Part shown: positions 23,268 through 34,994 of the stretch, one piece after another
How the letters are laid out: every line of letters begins with the position of its first letter
Position numbering within the stretch: the stretch's first letter is position 1
From: Ophioceras dolichostomum
Lineage: Eukaryota; Ascomycota; Sordariomycetes; Magnaporthales; Ophioceraceae
Assembly (NCBI GenBank): GCA_003049485.1
Contig: PYST01000015.1
Coordinates: 171,023 to 235,022, forward strand
Direction: 5' to 3'
Length of the DNA: 64,000 nucleotides
Notes under the pieces: model-generated
Database searches by the model: none
The model's input: only the letters and a program-made list of their open reading frames with translations
Told to the model about the DNA's origin: nothing
Made by a program: the position numbers and the translations under genes

Positions 23268-24020
23268 GATGATTTGATTGGAGGAGGTGGGTGATTTTAA
23301 GAGAAATAAGTCGTGCTCTGTGTCTGCCGTTGACGGGTTGTGCGTGGGTTCGAAGAGAGAGTCTGCTGTCAAGTTTGCGTGGGAAGCAGAGGGGCTTTGA
23401 CGAACAAAGGCCAGACAAATGGTTCAATGTTGAGAGACTGGAAAAAAGAGAAAGCAAACAAGGTGAAAGAATATGGTGCGTTCGAAAGTTCGTGGTCGGT
23501 TATCTTCAGTAAATAAATAACACAATCGGCCGACTGCCTGGACTGCGGAATCGACTTGGACGCGTGGTTGAAGACGTCAGGACAACTTCAGGAGACACAA
23601 TCAATCGTTCGGTTGGGGGGATGATGGAGAGTGAGGGGCAATGGGAAAACGTCATCACCCGTCGTTGAGCTCAGCTGCTACCCTGCATTCGCATTGGGAG
23701 GTGTGGTCTGGTCCTGGTGGCCCCTCAGCGGTTGGAGGGTGTCACCACCAGAAATCAGTTGGCGTGGCGGTACAGAAGACCTGCTGTATTAATTCAGGAG
23801 ACAATTATCCGTGGCTGCGCCACCTTTCCATACGTCGTCCAACTTCCCACTTGCTCTCTCCCTTTTGTCCTGTCCATTGGCATGTGAAATCCCATAAGAG
23901 CAGCTAGATTCGGCGAAATTCTGTCGTATTGCTATGTGGTTTTTATCGTATTCTTACACTGTTCACTCTGGCTGCTCTGAGCTCCGCTAATCATAGGAGT
24001 CAACAGGGTTCGCTTGCCCC
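23268..24020. other. Intergenic, upstream of the Vip1-like gene
   Basis: 753 bp that should contain the vip1 promoter and the 3' end of the small gene upstream. A purine-rich stretch lies near 23280-23470. No gene was recognised. Confidence 0.5.
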
Positions 24021-24324
24021 TTAAGACGGAGGGTTCTTAGTCTTGGCGAACTTCTCCTTCACGGCGTCCTCCAGCGGGCCTTTGGGATTGGAGGTGAGAT
24101 TCTGCACAAATGGTCAGGACCGACACAGAAAGAAGCTCGCAAGTTGCTCTGCTCTGATAGGGTCTGTCTGTCTGTCGATGCTTTCCTACCTTAAGCTGGT
24201 CTTCAGGATTTTTGGGGACGCTGGTCGTGTCCCCCAGCCCATGTCCGCTCCCAGGCGGCGATTTCAGCTGGGATCCAGTCTGGGTCTCCGGAGGAGGGGA
24301 CTCGCGGCCTTCCGTCGAGGACAT
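24021..24324 (-). CDS. Small hydrophilic protein, 71 residues, unknown function
   Basis: Exons 24324-24190 and 24101-24021 (intron 24189-24102, GTAGGA...TGTGCAG, phase 0) give 71 residues. The protein starts MSSTEGRESPPPETQTG and ends KEKFAKTKNPPS. It is rich in Pro, Ser, Thr, Lys and Glu, has no cysteine, no signal peptide and no membrane segment, and is probably disordered. The second exon (NLTSNPKGPLEDAVKEKF) looks protein-like with an amphipathic helix. I recall short fungal proteins with a similar NPKGPLE stretch but know no function. Support comes from the clean splice sites and the stop placed directly after the conserved-looking tail. The single-frame ORF alone would give an unnatural C-terminus. 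Confidence 0.6.
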
Positions 24325-25375
24325 TTTGCTTGAAGACTTTTCGTCTCAGTTGGATGTCAGATATATTAGCGTTGGCTGTGACTGAACGCTAGCTGAGGTT
24401 TTCAGGTACCCAGTACCCGGCCAACGTGACTTACATGGCAGTGCGGGCAGGGTTGGTTTGCTGGTGCGGGGCTCGTTCTTGAAGCGGGATGTTCAGTTGT
24501 CACGAGTGGCGAGTGAGTGTACCGATGAAAGATACGAGAGACAAAAGTTAAGGGGTTGAGCGAGACTTAGATTCATCTTTCATCTAGTCTGCTCTTCCTC
24601 GGGGCCTGGGAAATTTATATCGACTATCCCATAGCAACTGAACATAGGTTCCCGGCGCAGTTCCTATACCGATGCCGTCATCAGAGCCATTACATCACCA
24701 CTCCGCTATGTGACAGAGAGGGCAGTGCTCTACATGGAAATCCCCGCCTAAAATGGCGGGACCTCCAGCTGCTGACAGTGTCTGCATCACCGTGCTGCAC
24801 GCACTTCCGGGCTCCGGTATTCCAACGCTACGCTTCACGACACGGCCAGCAACATGGACAGCGGCAGGAGGGAGGGAGACATGTCCGTCCGATCACTAAC
24901 CCCACCCAGCTGCTTAATGCATCGTGATAAGCCCACAGGCTGTCAGGAACACAAGCATCCTCCGAGCGAATCAGACAGCTTCCATGCCTGAACTGTCGCG
25001 GTCGTCGTTACGGTCGCATAAACTGGTCATTTCAACATCTCAGACACCAGTATTGTTTATTTTGATGTCTCTCCAACGCCCGCCGTCTCGCCCACTTCCT
25101 TTCCCGTTCTTTCCACTCCACTTCACGTACGATCGCGGCGCTCTCCAACTGTGAATGCTCAGTTCTGGCTGTTATTTCGGCCGCTCGTCCAACTCAGCCT
25201 CCAGACCAGGGAAACCAACGAGCAGGACGAGACACTCAAGCTCAACAGTAGCGGCCCCAATCGAGACCATACGGCTGTACCTGCCTAGCCGTACTTCCAA
25301 TCTCGCCCGCTCACAACACCACAGGACACCACCTCCGACACCTCTCCCAGGAGGCCGAAACCACGCCGGTGGAAA
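24325..25375. other. Divergent intergenic region
   Basis: 1.05 kb between the divergent 71-residue protein gene and the coiled-coil protein gene. It is pyrimidine-rich towards 25060-25330, which may be the 5' UTR of the latter. No gene was seen. Confidence 0.5.
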
Positions 25376-26916
25376 ATGCCCGACCTTAATACCGTTCCCC
25401 CATCCCCACGCGCCCTCGCGATTCGTCGTCAACCATCTTCGCAGATCATGCCGCCGCCACCCGTGCCGCCGTCGCCGTCCCTCAACATTCTGCCTTCCAA
25501 CCAGAGCACCGTGAACCAGACTGCCGGCGCTGCATCCTCCTCGTCGTCGCTCATGACGTCGCCCCAGCTTCCGCCAGCGGCCGTAGCCCTACCGATGCAG
25601 GACAACACTGGGGTCGGTCCCGGGCCCGGCCCGTTGCGACACCCTCGCCCGCTCACGGCTGCCGAGCTTCATTTGCAGCTGGAGAAGGAGCAAGAGGCAG
25701 TGGTGAGTTTCGCGTTCAGTACCTACTTATTCATCACAAGCCGGAATGGAGACCAGCTGGAGCCTGGGCAAGCCTGAGCAAGTCTCGTGCAAATGTCTAA
25801 TCTGTCAAACACCCACTCTAGGTAAACCGTCTCCAGCGTGAACTCTCGATGCTCCGCGCTGCCCACAATGCCTCGGTCGTATCCAACACCTCGTCCACGT
25901 CCGCCAGCGCCAGTGCCATAGACGGCACGCCCACGCCGGACCTGATCTCGAGCTCCGGGTTCTCCATCCCCTCCTCCACGGGGCGACAACACCACAGGAC
26001 ATCGTCCAACGCCAGCACCCGCAGCCAGGCCGCGCAGCTGGGCACATCCTTCGGTGCCAGTTCCATGGTGGGGAACGCCTCGGGCCCGCTCCCCGCCCCA
26101 GGTGGCCGGAACAGCCTCAGCCGGCAGAACAGCACGGCGTCGCGTCGCAGCAGGGCGAGTTCGCCGGCCCCGCCGCAGCAGTCGCAGCTCCACCACTCCC
26201 CCCACGTCCACCACCCGCACGCGCACCCATACCCTGCGGACTCGGGGGCCGCCCTCCCAAGCGGGAGCGGAGGGGCAGGAGGCTACTTCCACCGGACGCA
26301 GCCCCCGCCACACCCCCCGCCCCTGCCGCACGGCTACGTCCACGGCGGCCAGTCCGGATCGACGCCCGCGTCCGAGCTGTCCCCCGGCCTCCTGCCCGCC
26401 ACCAGCCGCTACGAGGAGGTGGCCTTCTACCGCTCCGAGCTCGAGTCGGCCAAGCGCGAGAACGAGATCCTCCGCCGCCGCATCCGCGAGCTCGAGCGCG
26501 CGGTCCGCGACCGCCGCGCCAGCGATGCCAGCCGCACACGCTCCGAGAGCGTCTCCAGCGTCGCCGTCAGCGCCACGGGCGCCACGGCGGCATCGACGGG
26601 GACGGGGACGCCGGGCCTGGGTGTGTCCACCACCTCGGCAGCGGGGGCGAGTAGCGGCGGGACCGGACCCGTCGGAGCCGCCATCGCGGGCCGCAGGGAG
26701 GGCGGCGGCAGCGGCGGCGGTCGGGATAGGAACGCTAGCCTGACGAGCGCGACGGGCAGCGCCGTCGGCGTCGGCGTGCCTGAGGACGAGGTCCGCGTCG
26801 GGGAGAGTGCTGCGAGTGCGGGGCTGAGGGGCCGGCCTGCTACGACGACGGCGACATCAACGGCGGAGGTTAGTGCCGGCGATGCTAACGGTCATGCATC
26901 GACTTCGACGTCCTGA
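25376..26916 (+). CDS. Low-complexity protein with two coiled-coil segments
   Basis: Exons 25376-25702 and 25822-26916 (intron 25703-25821, GTGAGT...CTCTAG) give 473 residues. The junction rebuilds a helical stretch LHLQLEKEQEAVVNRLQREL (about residues 97-116), a short coiled coil. A second, strongly charged coiled coil follows, from YRSELESAKRENEILRRRIR to RAVRDRRASD (about residues 300-335), with heptad-spaced L/I residues. The remainder is Ser, Pro, Gly, His and Thr rich, including a histidine/proline patch. There is no bZIP basic region of the NxxAAxxCR type before the coil, so a DNA-binding role is not supported. It resembles conserved fungal proteins of unknown function. The Gly/Thr/Ala-rich tail makes the exact C-terminus dependent on the reading frame only. 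Confidence 0.8.
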
Positions 26917-28250
26917 CCTACAGATCGATGAGAAAAGGAACCCGACGATGCTGGAGATCTTCGCGCAACCATCCATTGAGCTTCTAAAAGTCTTGATGGG
27001 ATCACACCCTGCATTTTCTTATTCGGGGCGTATTTCGCCTGCCATTCGCTTTGTTTTTCATCATAAGCCACGTCCACACGCGTGCACATCTGCCCTCGAC
27101 ACGGGGCTCAGCACATCGCGATGCTTTCGCATTAGATTTTTCCTTCATCCATCGTCTTTTCCTTGCTTCCATGCGTTTCATCCATGTTATCATCCATAGT
27201 ATCGATAATTCTCTTCTTTTCACCTTGCCACAGTGTTTGCTAAGCACACCTGGCAAGGAGGCGGCGTTTGGACAGATAGGAGTGATGGGCCAAGGGTTAT
27301 GGCTTTAGGCATCAGGTATTTACAAGGACTGAAGGGAATTCGGTATTTTTATTTTTATTTGTCGCTCCTTTCTTTCTCCTGGCGTGATCTATTCTCTTTC
27401 TCTTCAGGTCACGCTTTCAGGGGCTGTCATTGGAAGCGAGCAGCAAACAAAACAGACGCGGTGCTTTCAAAGTATGACTCTCCCTTCTGCGTTGTTCTAC
27501 CGGTCTACTTGTCATTCGACTTTCCTGCCGTACAAATGTTCGTGATGTGGATATCGCCCCTATACCCTCTATTAGATGAGTCCCTGCGACTATGTCAGGG
27601 TGGGATGATGATTATGACGCAGTGTTTTCATCTCCGTGATTCCGTCCCGGTACTAGACAGTGGAGGTCGGCGGATAGCACTACGGGCGACGGGGTACATT
27701 GCGGAGGTGGAGGTGGCGCGACGGGCAGAGCAGCCGACGAGGCCGACGGTAAATCCAAGTCCAATAGCAGGCGAAGGCGCTATGAGTTGTTGGCGGGGGG
27801 ATGGACAGCCCTGTACAACAGCTGAAGCAAAGACCCGACAGGATAAGGGGGAGGGCGGCAGGACGGTAATGGTCCTCAGGAATGGGAGTGACGTCTTCGT
27901 TGTCGTTATTGTTATCGTCCTCTTCCTCCCTCAGCAGGTCGCAGGAGGGCGGGGGATCATAAGGGCGATACCGACGCCGGTTCTGTCTATCTTCCGCTCC
28001 TTCGCTTGGGCGGGTAGCGGCTGACGATGACGGCGACGACGAGGATGATGATGATGACGACGACGGTGAGGAGGGTTAAGACAGCTTTTACCCGCACCGC
28101 GGGTGTGCAAAAGCCATGAAAGGAGGAGGACGGCGCCGGGCTAGGCTCTACCTCTACCCCGAAAGCTGGAATCGAGGCTGTAGCCGCTTGCGACCTTGGC
28201 CTTCCGTGGTGCCATTTTCCCCGGGCGTCGCATGCTTCCCTAAAGGCGAG
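26917..28250. other. Intergenic, no recognised gene
   Basis: 1.3 kb holding the 3' flank of the coiled-coil gene. A 263-codon ORF at 27233-28024 lacks a domain, splice sites and normal composition and is not called. Short GA/GAT repeats occur near 28023-28070. Confidence 0.5.
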
Positions 28251-28679
28251 CTAGGCTGCGGTGGACTCTTTGGCATTTAGGAGAGAAGGAACCCTACGCG
28301 TCAGTTTATCGGACGCATCAAGGTTTTCGGGGGGAAAGCCCGGGAAGGTGGGGTGGTCCCGGAGTCCGGCAGCTCCTACGTTGGGTGGTCCTTCTTTCAA
28401 CCCCGTTTCACATGTGCTGCGGTACGCGGCGATCACGGCAGCTGTCAGCCGAACCTCTTCCGGGTCCGTCGGATACGTAGTACACGCGACTTCAACCAGC
28501 CGACCCATCGGATGGGCAGGTATGTATAACCAGCACCGGATGGTCGGAAATACGAGGGCGGCGGTACCGGCACACGACTTACATTGATGATTGATGATGC
28601 CGTTCACATCTGACACGAGTCTGTGACGGCACTCCTCGCACCAGCCCCGATCGGCCTGGCCTGAAGGAGGCAAGGACAT
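28251..28679 (-). CDS. Hypothetical small protein with paired CxxC motifs
   Basis: An unspliced ORF of 142 residues starting MSLPPSGQADRGWCEECRHR. WCEEC and QCKSC are separated by 19 residues, the spacing of a zinc ribbon, which supports it being coding. The next part (CWLYIPAHPMGRLVEVAC) is moderately hydrophobic; the C-terminus is Pro/Asn-rich. A GTAAGT sits right at the second motif (AATGTAAGTCG), so an intron there is possible and would remove the second CxxC. The best acceptor nearby (CTGACAG) has its branch site too close, so I keep the unspliced model. No family was recognised. It is tandem with the MFS gene upstream on the same strand. Confidence 0.4.
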   Translation of the reverse strand: MSLPPSGQADRGWCEECRHRLVSDVNGIINHQCKSCAGTAALVFPTIRCWLYIPAHPMGRLVEVACTTYPTDPEEVRLTAAVIAAYRSTCETGLKEGPPNVGAAGLRDHPTFPGFPPENLDASDKLTRRVPSLLNAKESTAA

Positions 28680-29048
28680 GATCGATACTAGTACTCTCGA
28701 ACAGCGCGAAGAGGGAAAAGAAGGAGGGAGAAGGGGGAGAGTGTGTATGTGAAAAAGGGGTTGGGGGAGAGGAGAAGAAGGAGAGAAAAGTCAGTGATCA
28801 CTTTACGGATTTCCGATGGAGATCGACTTTTCACTCTTCATTCTTATGCCCTTACATTCCATCGGGCGGCCATCATGTCATCCCGGATCCCTTCCTTGAC
28901 TCTTCCTGGTTTCAGATTGCTTTGTCTCAGGCGAGATTTCCCGGGTTTCTCCCCAAGTACGCATTTGGGATAAGACCGACGCGCCGCTCTCTTGGCTGGC
29001 TATACTCTACACTGGAGTGGACGAGCCCCTGGAACGCTTCCTTTGGAA
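28680..29048. other. Short intergenic region
   Basis: 369 bp of purine-rich sequence between the MFS stop codon and the start of the small CxxC ORF. It is likely the 3' UTR of the MFS gene and the promoter of the small gene. Confidence 0.4.
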
Positions 29049-32000
29049 TCAAAGTTTGCGTTCTCGCAGTGGGATGGCAGTCAGAAAAGACAAAAGCGAG
29101 AATGCCAGAGACACGACTTGGTGGCGGTTGAGAATCAGTAGCTGTTCTCAGGCTGAAGGGAGAAGGATGCACACTCACTGTGGCTAGACCACAGGCCTTT
29201 CACGTATGAGGCCACAATGGCTTCGGAGACCCTGCCGCCAACCTTATAGCTGTAATCAACGTTCGACACAGCCTTGGAGATAATCTACTCGGGGTGTTAA
29301 GCGAGAGTAGGACAAGAGCACTTGATTAGCAAGGCTCTTGCGAAAAATTGCTGACTGGCTGGCGCATCGCGAGAGAAGACAGAATAACTTGTGAGAAGGA
29401 AGATTGGCAAGGTTGGGGAATGGCAGTCTCACCTCGCTTCTCTGGGTGGCGTCAAGTCCCAGCTGCAGCAGGCGAGCCTCGAGCTCTTTCCTCAGGGCCG
29501 TCTGATGGACGGCGCTCATGCAGGCGGTGCCGACGATAGCCCCCACTCCGGTACAGAGATACAAGGTCGAGATGGAGGGCGCGAGATTCTCGGGGTTTGC
29601 GACGGCCTGCAGCGCGACAAATACCGCTGTCTGAGCGATGCCGGTTCCGAGTCCGCTGGAGAAGACCAAGTCCCCACGTTCAAGTCAGCTAGGACAACCG
29701 GGGCAAGTGGCTAAGGGTTATACCGGTGAACTTCAAGTTCCACTGAAGGCTTACTTACCCAGGCACGATGTAGAGAGACTCCGCCCAGTTGGTATGGCCA
29801 TGCCACAGGAGGAGCAGCAGTATGTAGCTGATCGCACTGGTGATGGACGCTGCGAGAGTGATCCACTTGTATCGTCCATATCTGCAGTTGATGAGCGTCT
29901 GGGTGTGAGCAATAAGTTGTCTCCTTCACTTCAAACTCGAGACACGACACCTATGAAGATAGGCAATTAGCTGAGAGGTGCAGGTGCAAGTAACTAACCT
30001 TTTAATCAACATAGCGGCAACGAGACCCCCAACCGCATTTCCCGCGACGGCAGGGACCAGATGCGCCCCGGCATCCGTATTCGAGACCCTTGCGGTGACC
30101 TTAAAGTACAACGGCACAGAAAACATCAACTGGTGGCAAAGATGGCAGTCAGTTAGCAAGTGCCATATGAAAGTGAGAGTATTGCTGGAACATCCACACC
30201 ACTTACGCCGACTTGAGCCGCGACTTGGGAGAACATGATAACGCAGCACGAAACGACATCTCGGTCCAGGAAGATCTCCAGAGGCAGTATCGGCTCTCTC
30301 GCAAACTCCGACTCGACCAGGATGAAGAGTCCGACGAGAACGCCCCCGATGCCGAACATAGTCGGGATGACAGGGTGCTCCCACGGAATCTTGACGCCCC
30401 CTATCTCAAGAGGTAGGAGAATCGACAGGATAAGCAGGGCGAGCAGGGATGCGCCGAGGAAGTCTACCCTCGATAGACGGCTGGGCTGTTTGTTGCTATC
30501 CGTTACCTCGCTCTCACTCCCATCGGAGCTTGGAGAGTCGCCCGTCGTTGTGGACGGGTTGCTGCCCTGTTGTTTTGCGATGCCCAGGTTGCTGGGGATG
30601 TAAATCCAGCAGAGAATTGTGGCCACCGCCATGAAAGGAGTTTGGCCCAGAAATGACCTGGTTTTGTGAGATCAGTTATTATTAGGCTCGCCGACCTTGC
30701 CAAAAGGTTTTGCTCGGGAGAGAGCCTCGAGGTGGACAATGGTCATGGACTCATAGATGCATGGGTATTGGAGAAAAGGGCCATGACTTGCCAGCGCCAT
30801 CCCACCAAATCGACCAACCAACCGCCTAGCGGTCCTCCAAGCGCCCGACCCGTTGTGGCGGCGATGTTCACGTACGCACCTGGGCCCGGGATCCCATAGA
30901 TTAGCAATACAAACATTAATAGTTGCCGAACTGGTCAAAAAAGGCGAGGAGCTGCTCACGCCATGTGCCGACCTCCCTGATGGGCACAATATCTGTGATG
31001 AGAATCGAGACAAGGACGGACATACCGCCGCTGACAGCCCCCGAAATGACTCTCCCTATGATAACTTGGAACATTGATTGCCCAACTCCCCTGACACAGG
31101 CACTCTGATTAGAAGCCGTAGAATAGTACGAATATTGACACACGCATGTCAAAGGAGAGATTCGTAGCACAGGTATGAGGCTCTCAAAGAGTCATCACAG
31201 AAGGAGTGGAGTTCGGGAAACAACTTACACGATAAACCTTTAGATCACATGTCTAGTAGTCAGCTATCTGTCCATAGGAGCTGCGGTACGAATCCAGCGT
31301 CGTCAAAGCTGCCAGTTTCATGATGCGCAGGGCCACGAGTAAGTTTAGTAGCATCACTCACGTGCCAAGTGTGAACACGACGTATGAGAGTAGAATAAGT
31401 GGTTTTCGTCCGTAAATGTCGCTTAGTTTTCCAAACTGTACAAACACGAGGTTAGTCAAGATTGCGGTTAAAAAGCGTTCGATTTTGACAGGCTGATTGG
31501 AGTACAAGGGTTGGATGTAGCTATTAGGAGACAACGGTGTATTGGTCGGTGACAACCAGTCTATGAGAAGACTTACTAGAGCTTGGGTTGCAGCCCCGGC
31601 AAGTCCAAAAGCCGTGAAGAGCCAGCTGGAGTCCTCCATGGCGTCGAACTCCGAAGAGATGACTGGATGGGTGGCGAGAACGATGGAGCCGTCGGCGTTA
31701 GCGACGAATACGGCTGGCGAAATGATTTTTAATGGCCACGGTGTTAGTAGGACAGGACAGACTCTAAATCTGAGAGGCAATTTTTCGAAGTTGATCGCAT
31801 CCTCCTAGTACATAAGACGTGGAAGATGAGAAATACGAGAGCAGTACTCACCAATGATCAAGATTGAAACGATACGGGCAACTTTGGGATGCTTCCCATC
31901 AGCCATTGTCGTCGCCTTGGAAATAGCAGTCTCCTCATCGTCGTAAGAGCGAGCTGAGTCCAGATCATTGCCGACCACCGTTCCGTGGAATGGCGGAGCC

Positions 32001-32089
32001 TCTGGACTCCTGGGCGAGCCTTCGCCCAGGAGAGCAGTGCTTTCTGTTGGCTCCTGCGCGGATGAAGCCAATACTACTACGGGCGCCAT
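29049..32089 (-). CDS. MFS permease, DHA2 / Vba-Fnx1-like, 12 exons
   Basis: Exons: 32089-31852, 31713-31577, 31435-31362, 31237-31229, 31102-30960, 30879-30792, 30657-30207, 30129-29999, 29881-29759, 29655-29433, 29284-29179, 29116-29049. Every phase agrees, giving 596 residues. Motif A is SKLSDIYGRKP-like (GKLSDIYGRKPLILL), motif C-like and substrate regions are VFVANADGSIVLATHP and FTAFGLAGAATQAL, and the sixth-helix region reads IAATTGRALGGPLGGWL. The acidic N-terminus (before residue 75) is cytosolic and the C-terminus ends IPLRERKL, typical of 14-TM DHA2 carriers related to vacuolar basic amino acid transporters. Substrate is therefore unproven: basic amino acids or drugs. Odd: a 9-nt micro-exon is needed to keep frame, and the intron 30791-30658 uses a GC donor. 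The sulfatase gene lies upstream in tandem. Confidence 0.88.
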
Positions 32090-32861
32090 TTTTGTCGGGA
32101 CAGAGAGTATTATTCCTCAGTGAATTCTCGTGGTCATGTGGAGGGGGTATTAACCTGGTGTCCCTGACCCAGCCGGCCAGATTCGACACATAAAAAAAAG
32201 GGGTGGTGGTGCAATATCGAAACAGGAGACAAAAATGAGTTGGGGGACCAGGCACACAGGCAAATCCCAAAGGTTATAATAACCGAGCTCCTATCAGCAG
32301 CCACACGCGTGCCGGGCCGCCGTGATGATAAGGACAGGAAGGACCAGACCCGAATACGCGGTAGCGATGGCGCATGTGGAAAGTATTTCGGTCTAGTCCG
32401 GATGCGGGACCCGAACGGCGGTGGCTCGAGTAGGTGGGCAGGCAGGACACCGGTGCGGTGGACTTTGGTCGATGGCGTGCGATGACAACATCGGATGGTC
32501 CCCACTCGTATCAGACGGCGTGATCCCGGCCTAGTCTCAAACCAGCTGCTGTATGCAGGAACTACATCGCGTTCGGGGCAACAAGCCCGCGAGGAGGGCC
32601 AACTTGGGAAGCTTTTGAAATTCCTAAGACCTGCACTGGAGTCAGGGGCCGCCTGGAAGGCCGGAGAGTTGCCCATCCACTCGTTCGCCTCTCCGGAAAC
32701 CGGACTTATCTACGAAGACGCGAGCCGATCTTTCCGAGCCCTCAGAACCCGTGTGTCTACAGTAGATACCGCGTGCCCTCTATCAAATCCTGCATGTCCT
32801 ATCCAGTTATGCAGGTTCTACCTAGTTCAGATGCTCTCCTTCTTCTGCAAGCCCGCGCCAC
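32090..32861. other. Intergenic, MFS promoter and sulfatase 3' flank
   Basis: 772 bp between tandem minus-strand genes. ORFs here (for example 32495-33031 on +) overlap the sulfatase in another frame and are not supported. Confidence 0.5.
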
Positions 32862-34994
32862 TTACACCCACTCATGCCACGCCACGCCATCACGCCGATA
32901 CACAAACCCATCCCTTTCAAAAAGGGGTCCCTCAGCATCGAGGATCTGGCCAAGTTCGCACCGGGAGAAGGCCACGCGCCGCTGCTCGACCTCGTAGAAG
33001 CGGTCGAACCGCGGGTCCAGCGCGTCCCTGAGGCTGGACACGCTACCGCCCCTTCTTGAGTCCGGGTGCAGCGCCGCCCAGGGCTCGACGCAGGTGCGGC
33101 CTTTGCACGACTTGAGCACGAAGAGGAGCGAGTCTAGGCGGGCTACGAGCTTGGGCAGGTCTACACCCAGCAGCGTGGTGGGGACGTCGGCCGTGTCTGG
33201 GCGGAGGAGGTTCTTGAGCTGGTGCGGGTCGGTCTGTTTTTTTGGGGGTGTTTCCGTGTTATTCTGGCCGTTCTCTACGATGCATGTGCGGCGAGGTTGA
33301 ATGGACCAAAGGGAGAATACATACTGTGAGATCATAAAGCTCGTGCTCGCCGCTGCACCACACGGAGTAGTACAGACTATAATCCTTGCTGACCACCCGC
33401 GTGGCCTTGTACGTGTTGTTGACGATGATGCGGTCCCATAGATCGTCACCAGTATTGTTGACATAGTAATCCCCCTCGAAAGCCGCGAAGCCCCAGAACT
33501 CGACCGTAGTGTGCTCATGGCGCGCAGCCGCAGCAGCCGCGAGATCACCCTCCGTCAGGGGGATGGCCTCCCCGTCGAAGTCGGCGCGGGACGGCGCGCC
33601 GGCCAGCTTCAGGATCGTCGGCGCCAGGTCCGTGTGCGCGGTCACGACCTCGGTCACGACGCCCTGGGGCACGCCGGGACCCCTCACGATCAGGGGGATG
33701 TTGATGTCCTCCTCGAAGCCGCACTCCTTGCCGGGCTGCAGGCGGTGCTGGCCGATGTGGTAGCCGTTGTCGGTGCTGTAGAAGACGTACGTGTTGTCCA
33801 GCAGGCCGTGCTCCTCCAGCCGGGCGAACACGGCGTCGACCAGCTCGTCGACCCCCTGCAGCACCCGCAGGCGCTGGCGGTAGAAGTGATCGTTGTACTC
33901 GACATTCTCCTCGCTCTGGCGCGGGAGCCGCCGCACCCAGCTCTCGCCGGAGGGCTGTTCCGGGTTGAAGTTGGGTGTGCGCGGGACCTTGGCGTCTGGG
34001 AAGAGGTGGGCGTGCCGCTCTGCCGGGATGGGCGCCGCGAACTTGACATCTACGATGTCTGGTGGCAAGATCGACCCGTCGTCGTTGCTGGGCTGCGAGT
34101 CCTTGAGTACGAACTCGACGTTGCTGTGCGGCGCCACGGGGGCGATTCCCAGGAAGAACGGCTTGTTTCCTGCGGTTGCCGCTGCATCGTCGAGGAAGCC
34201 CAAGGCCTTGGCTATCAGGACGTCGGTCGTGTGCTGCCCCTCGTAGCTCACCGGCTCGTCCTGGTCGCGCTGGTAGGTGGAGTTCAGGTACGAGTACGTG
34301 AACGGATCCAGCAGGAAGTCCGAGTGAGTCCAGCCGCCCGGGAAGGGCTTGTTGTAGTTGTCGACCGTGTGCGCGTTGAATAGCTTGCCCGTGTAGTACG
34401 TGTCATACCCGGCCTTTTGGAGCCACACCGGTAGATAGTCCTCGTTGTAGCCCCTGCTGAGGAATTTGGGATATCCTCCTGTTGAGATGAAATATTTGAG
34501 ATATTGCTATTAGTATCCTGCACACTGGAAATCCGGCGCATTGTTATAAGCGTACCATAAGGCGGATTAACGTCCTAATTATGTGTCGATTCACTCAGTT
34601 AGTCCAGATCTGACCAAGCAGACAGATAGATGGGTTTTATGTCTGAAATCTGAATGAATAAGCTTACAGTGACATTTGTGTTGTGAGCGAGCTTGCCAGT
34701 CCAGAGTGTGACTCGTGAAGGGCAACACACGGCCGTGGTGCAGAAGTGGCGCTTGTAAAACGTCCCACCATCGATGAGATGCTTCCTGACCCGCGGCAGG
34801 TAGTCGAGAGAGTTCAGGTGCAGGTCCTGATCGTCAGTCAAGATGAAGACGATGTTTGGCTGCTTCCCGTTTTGGCTTTCAGCAAAGTCGAATTCAAGGG
34901 GGTGCTGAGAGCTGTCGGGCGGCACGACGGCTTGGACGCCAAGCCCGAAGGAGCAAGCCACGAGCAACTGCGTTAAAACAGTCGTGAGATGCAT
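32862..34994 (-). CDS. Secreted arylsulfatase (FGly type I)
   Basis: Exons 34994-34668, 34574-34556, 34478-33325 and 33233-32862 are in phase and give 623 residues. A signal peptide is evident (MHLTTVLTQLLVACSFGLG). The first metal site follows in IVFILTDDQD. The catalytic motif CCPSRVTLWTGKLAHN supplies the cysteine that is converted to formylglycine (C-x-P-S-R) in class I sulfatases. Further family blocks are KAGYDTYYTGK, APVAPHSN and the second metal site STDNGYHIGQHRLQPGK. Several N-glycosylation sequons occur, in line with export. It would hydrolyse sulfate esters outside the cell, releasing sulfate for uptake; such genes are usually induced by sulfur limitation, though no CYS3-type site was checked. 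The 19-nt second exon is needed to join NTNVT to the GGYPKFLSRG block, and single-frame ORFs miss it. Confidence 0.93.

Noticed and set aside
25822..26916. bZIP transcription factor call for the coiled-coil protein
   Set aside because: The charged heptad segment lacks a preceding basic DNA-binding region with the NxxAAxxCR/S pattern.
27233..28024. 263-codon ORF on the plus strand
   Set aside because: It has no domain, uneven composition and no splice or promoter support; probably untranslated flank.
32495..33031. 178-codon ORF on the plus strand
   Set aside because: It overlaps the last sulfatase exon in antisense and has no domain.
33511..34383. 290-codon ORF on the plus strand
   Set aside because: Antisense of the arylsulfatase core exon.
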